Of a DNA stretch of 64,000 nt, positions 50,001 through 57,013 are shown in pieces. The stretch's first letter is position 1. Each line of letters starts with the position of its first letter. The notes under the pieces are model-generated. The model saw only the letters and a program-made list of their open reading frames with translations, was not told where the DNA came from and did no database searches. Source of the DNA: Calothrix sp. C42_A2020_038 (GTDB lineage: Bacteria > Cyanobacteriota > Cyanobacteriia > Cyanobacteriales > Nostocaceae); contig JACYLQ010000034.1 in the NCBI GenBank assembly GCA_015272395.1, positions 62,001 to 126,000 of the forward strand. Reading direction: 5' to 3'. The translations under genes and the position numbers were made by a program.

Positions 50001-50636
50001 TGTCGAAAACTGTTTCCACTCAATTAGTTTCCCTAGTTAATAGGGACTTTGATTCTCTTTTATGAATTCAAGAATCAATTTTTTGTTTCCACTCAATTAG
50101 TTTCCCTAGTTAATAGGGACTAAAAACGGCTGGCAGCGTGGGACAGCATATGAAATGTTTCCACTCAATTAGTTTCCCTAGTTAATAGGGACATGACCCC
50201 TGCGCTTGGCTTCGGCCATCAACTCCAAGTTTCCACTCAATTAGTTTCCCTAGTTAATAGGGACAATGTATATTCGTTAGACCTGCATGGGTCAATAAGA
50301 GTTTCCACTCAATTAGTTTCCCTAGTTAATAGGGACCGTATATGTTGTACATGAGTAGTTTCCACGATTTTTATATTCTGTTTCCACTCAATTAGTTTCC
50401 CTAGTTAATAGGGACCAGTTGTCGTTAGTCCGCCTTACGATGGCGATGGCGTTTCCACTCAATTAGTTTCCCTAGTTAATAGGGACTTACCTATTTTTGG
50501 AGGTTTTATCTCTTTTAAATATTTGTTTCCACTCAATTAGTTTCCCTAGTTAATAGGGACACCCACTTTGACAGCGATTGCTTTTAATCTGCCTGGACTA
50601 GTTTCCACTCAATTAGTTTCCCTAGTTAATAGGGAC
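47019..50636 (-). CRISPR. CRISPR array, 50 identical 36-bp repeats, 49 spacers
   Basis: On the plus strand the repeat begins GTTTCCACTC and ends TTAATAGGGAC, with inner CCCTA/TAGGG arms that form a small hairpin. All copies read are identical. Spacers are 34-43 bp. The biological orientation is minus: read that way the repeat ends GAGTGGAAAC, the usual GAAAC-type 3' end. The leader with cas2-cas1 then lies on its upstream side (right), so the newest spacers are near 50600 and the oldest near 47055. The spacers at 48150-48184 and 49387-49429 are related. The transcript runs towards the cmr operon. Confidence 0.97.
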
Positions 50637-50820
50637 CCCTCCATTTTAAGCCCGTACTGGGCAAAGCGTCCAGAAGCGATTTGCGAGGGGGTCTGAAATT
50701 TTTCGTGAGAAGTGGGAAAAAATCATGTTGAAAATCCCTAAAAATCTTGTACAGCAAGGCGGCGAGGGCCTCTACGAAATAATAGGCTTTTGGGGTTAGT
50801 TGTTGACCCCCTCGCACTAT
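50637..50820 (-). promoter_or_regulatory. CRISPR leader
   Basis: The 184 bp between the leader-proximal repeat and the cas2 stop have no gene. An 11-bp perfect inverted repeat, GCGAGGGGGTC at 50683-50693 and GACCCCCTCGC at 50805-50815, brackets most of it. AT-rich tracts (AAAAATCTTG, GAAATTTTTCG) lie between. The position next to cas2-cas1 and the repeat orientation mark it as the leader that carries the array promoter and guides spacer integration. A 63-residue open frame here is not considered real. Confidence 0.75.
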
Positions 50821-51102
50821 TTAGATAATTGTCGAAGTAGGTGGCGAAATCACCGGAGGTCCGATGCCCATGATTTCGACTTGCCCTAAAGTATGCTGAG
50901 ACAGAGGGTAAAACCGCACACTGTCTTGTTCTAATTTTACTATTTTACTGAGCCGCTTACGCAATTCTTTGATTTTTGTAGGGCTTAACTGACATTCAAA
51001 AACTGAGTACTGTACTCGACATCCATATCCTTCGAGTAAGTCTGAGATTTTTTTGCGCCGCTTGTCGCAGGGAATGTCATACGCAACTACATATAGGAAC
51101 AT
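50821..51102 (-). CDS. cas2: CRISPR-associated endoribonuclease/integrase subunit Cas2
   Basis: The 93-residue ferredoxin-like protein starts MFLYVVAYDIPCDKRRKKIS, with the conserved aspartate at the end of the first strand, then YGCRVQYSVFECQLS and SVRFYPLSQ. An upstream in-frame start at 51135 would run into a hairpin and give a long N-terminus. The ATG at 51102 gives the typical Cas2 length. Cas2 forms the dimeric core of the Cas1-Cas2 spacer integrase. It is the last gene before the leader. Confidence 0.93.
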   Translation of the reverse strand: MFLYVVAYDIPCDKRRKKISDLLEGYGCRVQYSVFECQLSPTKIKELRKRLSKIVKLEQDSVRFYPLSQHTLGQVEIMGIGPPVISPPTSTII

Positions 51103-51133
51103 ATCAGTAGTATAATTAGAAACTTTCAGGTGC

Positions 51134-51162
51134 AACCAAGCTATAAGATTACTAGCTTGGTT
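51134..51162. repeat. Hairpin between cas1 and cas2
   Basis: AACCAAGCTA (51134-51143) and TAGCTTGGTT (51153-51162) form a 10-bp stem with a 9-nt loop in the 99-bp gap between cas1 and the chosen cas2 start. It may separate expression of the two genes. No T-tract follows. Confidence 0.6.
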
Positions 51163-51201
51163 GAAGAATTGTTAATAGCCTAATCACACCCTAAGTTTTA
51201 T

Positions 51202-52194
51202 CTACCTAATTCGGTAAGGTTGGTATTGGTGACTGGGATTATAAACAAACTGTTTATATGCTTTGATTTGTTGCATTAGTATATCCCATCTTGGTTGTTT
51301 TTCTCCGTTATCGTTTTCTATTTCTTCTGACATCCGCTGGACAAAGGCTTGTAAGTATTTCTTTCTGCCAGTGTCGTTTAGAAAACAGCCACCGTCACGA
51401 AAGTCAAAATCATCTTTGGCATTGACAACCCTACTATTTACCAACCATAGTACTAATGAATCAACAATCGGTGCCCGAAATTCTTCGATTAAATCAGAAG
51501 CAAGGGCAGCATGTCCATCGTGTGCTTGGTGGAGTGATGCATAGTATGGGTCGAGTCCTTGTATTTCAATTAATGCCAACAAGTGATTCCACAATACCTG
51601 ATAGCCAAAACTTAGCATGGCGTTGACAGGATTTCCTGGCGGGCGCCTGCTGCGCGCGGTGAATACAAAATCAGGATTTGTCAAACATTCTCCAAATGCT
51701 GAAAAGTACTGCGCGGCAGCTGCACCTTCAAAACCCATCAATCTTTCTCGGTTGTCTGCTTGACTTGCTTGCGCAGCTAAATAATCTAAACTTTGCAACA
51801 CTGTTTCTAAATTAGCTGACTCCAGTCGCTTGCGTTGGCGCCGTAATAAGGTACGACTATTTTTTAACTTACCTTGAACTATTGCACGAGCAGTAATTAA
51901 CTGTTCGGTTGTGGATAATTGCTGCTGATAGCGGGATAACTGCCGATACCCGCGCGCGATTGGCAAAATACGTCCGTAACAATATCCCATACGCGACAAA
52001 TAAGCAATTGGAATATCACGCCATAAACAAGCACGTATAGCTTGTGTGGTAATTTGCGACTGACCAAAAATCAGAATTTGTTCAAGCAAAGGTAACTGCA
52101 CTTCTCCAAAGAGAATATCGCCTTGTTTGATTACAAGCGATTCTTTTTGCAGCGTAACGTAACAATTTTGCTGAGAAACGTAAAGTGTTTGCAT
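51202..52194 (-). CDS. cas1: CRISPR-associated endonuclease/integrase Cas1
   Basis: The 330-residue protein has the two-domain Cas1 form. The N-terminal beta domain begins TLYVSQQNCYVTLQKESLVI and has IPIAYLSRMGYCYGRI. The helical catalytic domain has LMGFEGAAAAQYF (metal-binding Glu), LHQAHDGHAALASDLIEEFRAPIVDS (His and acidic residues) and GYQVLWNHL. It cuts and integrates new spacers with Cas2. No reverse transcriptase is fused or adjacent, unlike many type III cas1 genes of cyanobacteria. Confidence 0.94.
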   Translation of the reverse strand: MQTLYVSQQNCYVTLQKESLVIKQGDILFGEVQLPLLEQILIFGQSQITTQAIRACLWRDIPIAYLSRMGYCYGRILPIARGYRQLSRYQQQLSTTEQLITARAIVQGKLKNSRTLLRRQRKRLESANLETVLQSLDYLAAQASQADNRERLMGFEGAAAAQYFSAFGECLTNPDFVFTARSRRPPGNPVNAMLSFGYQVLWNHLLALIEIQGLDPYYASLHQAHDGHAALASDLIEEFRAPIVDSLVLWLVNSRVVNAKDDFDFRDGGCFLNDTGRKKYLQAFVQRMSEEIENDNGEKQPRWDILMQQIKAYKQFVYNPSHQYQPYRIR

Positions 52195-52296
52195 ATGAAA
52201 GTGTGACTTCTTGTGGAATGGGTATCTTCGCTCCTAAAATCACATGAGGAAGGTATCACAAAGTCCACTCCACAAGATATTTGCACCATATATTTG

Positions 52297-52557
52297 TTAA
52301 TCTCTACGCCTGCGTAGATTAGAATCAGAATTTGGCGGCGCCCCCAATCGTTGGGCTGTTTGTCCTGGTTCCAGCCACAAAAGTACTCTGTCAGCAACAG
52401 TGGAAACTATGTAAGTTGATACTGTTACCAGCAAAGTATTGATTATTACTGTAGCTAATCCTAATGGAGCAATGAGTAAAATAATTAACGTAATACCACC
52501 AGTTCCTATTGATACTAGTATATTACGAAGTTGTGCAACACGAGGTGTAGTATACAT
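52297..52557 (-). CDS. Small membrane protein, Csx18-like
   Basis: The 86-residue product has two hydrophobic helices, ILVSIGTGGITLIILLIAPLGL and ATVIINTLLVTVSTYIVSTVAD, then a charged tail rich in Arg. This size, the RNxxV...GAITLxILLIAPLGLAxVIINTLLV pattern and the position upstream of cas1 match my recollection of Csx18, a cyanobacterial CRISPR-associated membrane protein of unknown function. It is 102 bp upstream of cas1 on the same strand and may be co-transcribed. The family name could not be checked. Confidence 0.62.
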   Translation of the reverse strand: MYTTPRVAQLRNILVSIGTGGITLIILLIAPLGLATVIINTLLVTVSTYIVSTVADRVLLWLEPGQTAQRLGAPPNSDSNLRRRRD

Positions 52558-53000
52558 ACGCTATTTAACCTGATAACCTAATATTTACTCTGACTTTTCA
52601 CGTTATGTGGAAAAGCATACGAAAAACCTCCCAACCCCCTTCCCTATTAGGGAAGGGGGAGTATATTTGCCCCCTCTCCTTGCAGGAGCGCAAAGTGGTT
52701 TCCGGAGTCACTTTTTGGGAGATTGATTCTTCCAAAAAGGTGACTTTCCCGCCCAACTTTGTAAGAGAGAAGGATTGGGGAGCCAGTGCGTTGCCTGGGT
52801 TTCCCCGGTTGTAGCAACTGGCGTGGAGAGGTTTGTAACATACAGTGAAAAGTCAGGTATTTACTCGGTTTTATTTCTGAAAATGTTGTATAGATAGCTT
52901 TATAACATACTGTTTTTAGAATGAAACTAGTTATCGACAGAATATATCAATTTAAATATCAATCTTCATAAACTACATATATTTACGTAAGATAATCTTT
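52558..53000. other. Intergenic region between divergent csx18-like and WYL genes
   Basis: The 443 bp must contain both divergent promoters. 52629-52690 holds C/G-tract hairpins (CCCCCTTCCCTATTAGGGAA and a CTCCTTGCAGGAG palindrome). 52705-52745 has GTCACTTTTTGG ... CCAAAAAGGTGAC inverted arms. 52768-52822 is the repeat related to 20530-20582. The last 150 bp before the WYL start are AT-rich and repeat-free. Confidence 0.5.
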
Positions 53001-54191
53001 ATGCATCCTTATAGTGACACTCAAGCATTCGAGAGACTATTACTATTAATTGCAACCTTTTTAAAATATCCTGGTGTTGGTTGTCGGGATACTATGGCGC
53101 CTAATCACAAACATCATGATGCGTTAGTGGAGGTGCAATTACGACTTCAAGAGTTAGCAGTGGAATTGGAAATTCAGTTTCCACATGGATATCCCACAAT
53201 TCCAACTTTGCGAAAAGACTTAGAAACGTTACGAAAATACGGTATTCTTGAACGTCGCATATATCGTTGGGGTTACTATCTCGGTACTGGTGCCATGTCG
53301 AGTCAAGAATTTAAAGTTGCCTTGGATGCTTTGTTTACACAGGCAAAATTTCAGGGAGACCCACAAATTAGACGCATTTACGATACTTTAAATCGGCGCC
53401 TGCGTGGATTGGATATAGAATCAAAGGGTGAATTATTTTACCCTGTACGACAACATCTTAACCGGGTCATTGTTTACACTGACCCCGAAGAAATGGCAAG
53501 TTTAGGTAAAAACCGAGATAATTTATTTCACCAGTTATCTGTTGTGGAAAAAGCAATTAGTTTAGGTCAAAATATAGAAATTATACGCAGCAGTGACCCC
53601 TATAAAAATAACCGTATTGGAGCTATCCAAATTTATCCTTTACAATTAATCTATCACGACATTGCTTGGTATTTACTGTATGAATACAGCCAAGAAAACT
53701 TAGCTGGACATTTAGCAATTGGTAGAGTCAACCGTTTCGCTGATTACTGTAAAATTATTGATACATCTGGTCGAGATGCCGAAGCACAAAACGCTAGCTT
53801 GAGCAAAGCTTATCGGTTACTTGAAAACGGTTGGGGTTTAAAATTAGGAGAAGCCGAAGAACAACGTTTAGAGTTACTTGGCAAGTTGAAGTTGATTACC
53901 GTCCAAGTCAGATTTTATCCACCTGTAACTAGTTTTATTCTCGAAGGTGAACGGCGCCATCCTAAACAAAAAATCATCAAAGGCGCTAAAGATAAAGCCA
54001 CAGGTGAACTATCATATATCGATTATATATTACCACTACCTAAACGTTCATTTGATGAATTTTTACTGTGGGTAAATAAATATATGTCTTCTGCACAAGT
54101 TATTTCTCCACCAGAATTAGTACAGAAGCATTTAAGTAATGTAGAAGCTTTAAAAATGCGGTATAGTGGCAACGGGTTTGAACGGATGTAA
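53001..54191 (+). CDS. WYL-domain regulator, TIGR03985-type CRISPR-associated
   Basis: The 396-residue protein has an N-terminal winged-helix-like part (about 60-130, with TIPTLRKDLETLRKYGILERRIYRWGYYLG). A WYL-type domain follows, with IRSSDPYKNNRIGAIQIYPLQLIYHDIAWYLLYEY, and a C-terminal IDYILPLPKRSFDEFLLWV. This resembles the cyanobacterial TIGR03985 CRISPR-associated family. WYL domains sense nucleotide-like ligands, and it is transcribed divergently from csx18-cas1-cas2, so it probably controls the locus. The final residues GNGFERM come from a dispersed repeat that also supplies the stop codon, so the original C-terminus may have been replaced. Confidence 0.75.
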   Translation: MHPYSDTQAFERLLLLIATFLKYPGVGCRDTMAPNHKHHDALVEVQLRLQELAVELEIQFPHGYPTIPTLRKDLETLRKYGILERRIYRWGYYLGTGAMSSQEFKVALDALFTQAKFQGDPQIRRIYDTLNRRLRGLDIESKGELFYPVRQHLNRVIVYTDPEEMASLGKNRDNLFHQLSVVEKAISLGQNIEIIRSSDPYKNNRIGAIQIYPLQLIYHDIAWYLLYEYSQENLAGHLAIGRVNRFADYCKIIDTSGRDAEAQNASLSKAYRLLENGWGLKLGEAEEQRLELLGKLKLITVQVRFYPPVTSFILEGERRHPKQKIIKGAKDKATGELSYIDYILPLPKRSFDEFLLWVNKYMSSAQVISPPELVQKHLSNVEALKMRYSGNGFERM

Positions 54192-54196
54192 CGGAT
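54168..54196 (+). repeat. GGCAACGG...ACGGATGTAACGGA repeat at the end of the WYL gene
   Basis: The unit GGCAACGGGTTTGAACGG plus ATGTAACGGA occurs here and, inverted and almost identical, at 54569-54596. It overlaps the stop codon of the WYL gene. Confidence 0.7.
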
Positions 54197-54198
54197 AA

Positions 54199-54307
54199 AT
54201 ATAGTATTCCTAAATTAGTTGTGAAAAATTATATCCCTGTAGAAACGCTTCGGTTCCGAAGCATCTCTACAATGTCGGATTTTATGAATGATTTAGGAAT
54301 GCTATAT
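54199..54307. mobile_element. MITE-like element with 17-bp terminal inverted repeats
   Basis: ATATAGTATTCCTAAAT (54199-54215) and ATTTAGGAATGCTATAT (54291-54307) are inverted copies with one mismatch. Inside is a TGTAGA...TCTCTACA hairpin with a CTTCGGTTCCGAAG stem. Length 109 bp, no open frame. It begins eight bases after the WYL stop codon. Confidence 0.65.
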
Positions 54308-54310
54308 AGA

Positions 54311-54475
54311 TTATTGTGAGTTGTACTGCGAGTTTTGTTCTTGTTTCAGTTTTTGGTTAGTTTGGTAAGGTGTCCATAGGTAGGGTTGTATTTCTTTTTG
54401 CCAGTTATCTAAAGACTTTGGAGGCAGTATTCGCTTATATTCGAGTGTTAGTACTAAAGTATTTTAATTACTAAA
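54311..54475 (-). pseudogene. Possible 3' fragment of an unrecognised gene
   Basis: A minus-strand stretch without a start codon reads LVLTLEYKRILPPKSLDNW, then QKEIQPYLWTPYQTNQ, and ends at a TAA at 54311. The composition is protein-like rather than repeat-like. In-frame stops lie just upstream. It could be the remnant of a gene broken by the surrounding repeats. No family is recognised and it may be chance. Confidence 0.25.
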
Positions 54476-54540
54476 TAATCGCAATATCAAAAAGGCAATG
54501 TCAAAAAGATTTTTTCACAAATAAAAAACTATCGATTCAA

Positions 54541-54720
54541 ATCCGTTGCTCTAGACCCCCAACTCCTCCGTTACATCCGTTCAAATCCGTTGCCCCAAAC
54601 CCCCAACTCCTCCGTTACATCCATTCCAATCCATAGTCGCAGACCAACAACCCATCCATTACATCCGTTCCAATCGTAGTCGCAAACCAACAACTCCTCC
54701 GTTACATCCGTTGCCAATCT
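54541..54720. repeat. Tandem CCGTTACATCCGTT repeat block
   Basis: Three to four degenerate units of about 55-60 bp each contain CAACTCCTCCGTTACATCCGTT and CAATCCGTAGTCGCAGACC-like segments. They are inverted copies of the unit at 54168-54196 and related to the insert in cas10 at 44011. An opposite-strand 63-residue frame here is repeat-derived. Confidence 0.7.
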
Positions 54721-55044
54721 TCTCCACATTAATGTATCAAAACTATCAGTATTAATCGACATTATAATATAGATATAACAAACACAATTATTTTCTTGAC
54801 ATAATTAGACATATTAAGATAATATTCGCTCTGTAATTCAAAAAGTACCAATATTTAATTGATATTGTCAAAGATGTTGTTAACTTCTAATTACGGATGA
54901 ATTAATAGGTAAAAAATATTCAATCCCACTTAGAAAAGATCAACTTTAAACAATACATATAATCTTTGTTTTATAAAATACACAAAGACTTTTAAAATCA
55001 AAATATTGGGACTAACTTTGGACTGTTGCAACATCTCAACACCC

Positions 55045-56928
55045 ATGCGAATCTGCCAAAATCCCAATTGCTCAAACCCATTTAACGCAGACGGTAATAA
55101 ATTTTGTACGACCTGCGGATATAGTAGCTTTGGTGACTTACTGCGAAACCGCTTTCGTGTTGTTAGGTTATTAGGTGAAGGTGGTTTTAGTAGAACATAT
55201 TACGCTGAAGATGTTGATCGACTAGATGGTTCGTGTGTAATTAAGCAATTTGTTCCTCAAGTTCAGGGAACAGCTGCGCGCGCGAAAGCTGCACAGTTAT
55301 TTAAAGAAGAAGCGTTTCGATTATATGAACTAGGTGAAAATCATCCCTCGATACCGAGATTACTTGCTTATTTTGAACAAGGCGCCAGTTTGTACTTAGT
55401 GCAGGAGTTTATTGAGGGAGAAACTTTACACAAGGAAATTCAACATTCCTCGTATAATGAAGCTAAAATTCGTCATTTACTAACTGATATTTTACCCGTT
55501 CTTGATTTTGTACATTCACGCAATGTTATCCACCGAGATATCAAACCCGAAAATATTATACGTCGTCATAGTGATTCCAAATTAGTGCTAATTGATTTTG
55601 GAGGCGCCAAACAAATTACACAAACGAGTTTAGCTCGACAAGCAACAGTAATTTATACAGTTGGTTACGCATCGAGCGAACAAATGGCTGGTTTTGCTTG
55701 TCATGCGAGTGATTTATATTCATTGGGTGTAACTTGTATACGTTTATTAACACAATGCTTACCATATCAAGATGCTTATGGTAATATTAATGACCCCATT
55801 TATGATGCGATCAATGCCCAATGGAAATGGCGAGAGTTTGTCAAAGCAAAAAATATTACTATTAGTGAACAATTAGGATATATTCTTGATAAATTGCTCA
55901 AGCATGTAGTGCGAGAAAGATATCAAAGTGCCGTTGAAGTGTTACAGGACTTGAATAATAATAACTTTAAAAGTTTTTTTGGGATGACAACAATTCCTCA
56001 GTTGGAGTCAGCACAGGTAACTACACAACCATTATCCCAGAGGGCAATTCCTCGCATACAATCAAAAGAGTCAACTATATACCCAGTATTTCACACTTTT
56101 GATTTTGATGTAGTTACATTAGATAAACAGGGTACGGAAATTGAACGCACGCGAGCAAATGCTCGTTTCTTTACCGAAGACTTAGGTAGTGGTATTTTCT
56201 TAGAAATGGTATCAATACCTGGTGGTAATTATATGATGGGTTCCATCGATGGTGAGGGTGATGCTGATGAACGTCCTCAACATAATGTACAAATAGAACC
56301 AATCTGCATTGGTAAATATCCAGTCACACAAGCTCAGTGGCGTGCTGTTTCAACTTTACCCAAAGTCAATTTATCATTGAACCCGCATCCATCCAAATTC
56401 AAAGGTGCCAACCGTCCAGTTGAAAATATATCATGGCACGAAGCACAGGAATTTTGCGCCCGGTTAGAGCAAAAAACTGGACGCAAGTATCGTCTACCAA
56501 GTGAAGCAGAATGGGAATATGCTTGTCGCGCGGGAACCACAACACCGTTTCACTTTGGAGAAAGTATTACTCCCGACTTTGCCAACTGCGGTAGTAGCGA
56601 CACTACTAAAATATTTGAATTTGAAACCAAAACCAAATTTCGTAAAGAAACGACTCCAGTCGGTAGCTTTGAAGTTGCCAACTCCTTTGGACTATACGAC
56701 ATGCACGGTCAAGTCTGGGAATGGTGCGCTGACCCTTGGCACAATAATTATATTGGGGCGCCCAACGATGGTAGTGTATGGGAATGGGATGGAGATAGGA
56801 ACCGTCGAGTATTGCGTGGAGGTTCATGGAGTTTTAGCCCAGTACTATGTCGTAGTGCTAGTCGTAGTTGGAACGAGTCAGATGGGGGTTTAAGAATATG
56901 TGGCTTTCGAGTCGTAGTCAGTTTATAG
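55045..56928 (+). CDS. Ser/Thr protein kinase fused to FGE-sulfatase/C-type-lectin-like domain
   Basis: From the ATG at 55045 (627 residues; a TTG at 55006 is possible) the protein starts with a zinc ribbon, CQNPNCSNPF and CTTCGYSS. A complete Hanks kinase follows: LGEGGFSRTYYAED, CVIKQF, HRDIKPENII, DFGGAK. After a linker (about 300-370) comes an FGE-sulfatase domain, MVSIPGGNYMMGS, YPVTQAQW, RLPSEAEWEYACRAG, GNVWEW-like MHGQVWEWC, then RVLRGGSWSFSP, LCRSASRSWN and GFRVVVSL. One of the two FGE active-site cysteines is replaced, so a ligand-binding role is more likely than catalysis. The terminal 39 residues have the layout of cyanobacterial DGR variable regions. Confidence 0.88.
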   Translation: MRICQNPNCSNPFNADGNKFCTTCGYSSFGDLLRNRFRVVRLLGEGGFSRTYYAEDVDRLDGSCVIKQFVPQVQGTAARAKAAQLFKEEAFRLYELGENHPSIPRLLAYFEQGASLYLVQEFIEGETLHKEIQHSSYNEAKIRHLLTDILPVLDFVHSRNVIHRDIKPENIIRRHSDSKLVLIDFGGAKQITQTSLARQATVIYTVGYASSEQMAGFACHASDLYSLGVTCIRLLTQCLPYQDAYGNINDPIYDAINAQWKWREFVKAKNITISEQLGYILDKLLKHVVRERYQSAVEVLQDLNNNNFKSFFGMTTIPQLESAQVTTQPLSQRAIPRIQSKESTIYPVFHTFDFDVVTLDKQGTEIERTRANARFFTEDLGSGIFLEMVSIPGGNYMMGSIDGEGDADERPQHNVQIEPICIGKYPVTQAQWRAVSTLPKVNLSLNPHPSKFKGANRPVENISWHEAQEFCARLEQKTGRKYRLPSEAEWEYACRAGTTTPFHFGESITPDFANCGSSDTTKIFEFETKTKFRKETTPVGSFEVANSFGLYDMHGQVWEWCADPWHNNYIGAPNDGSVWEWDGDRNRRVLRGGSWSFSPVLCRSASRSWNESDGGLRICGFRVVVSL

Positions 56929-57013
56929 TTCCACATCCATGTTCAGAGTTTAGTTTCTGATTAACCTTTCAGAAACCACCCTTGATCTGGTAGCGTCTAG
57001 GGATAAAAATACA

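Larger units (their letters stand above)
54192..55044. other. Repeat-rich gap between WYL and kinase-FGE genes
   Basis: The 850 bp hold a MITE-like element (54199-54307), a minus-strand gene fragment, a tandem repeat block (54541-54720) and about 270 bp of AT-rich sequence before the next gene. No intact gene was recognised. Confidence 0.5.

Noticed and set aside
50350-50370. GTTTCCAC inside a spacer, suspected degenerate extra repeat
   Set aside because: Only about eight bases match and the spacer length (43 bp) is within the observed range.
50626-50817. 63-residue minus-strand open frame between array and cas2
   Set aside because: It lies wholly in the leader and its 3' end uses the first CRISPR repeat; no family resemblance.
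51202-52194. Reverse transcriptase-Cas1 fusion
   Set aside because: Cas1 is a normal 330 residues with no RT motifs (YxDD) fused or adjacent.
54571-54762. 63-residue minus-strand open frame with WNGCNGW and GNGFERM repeats
   Set aside because: The translation is just the tandem repeat block read in one frame.
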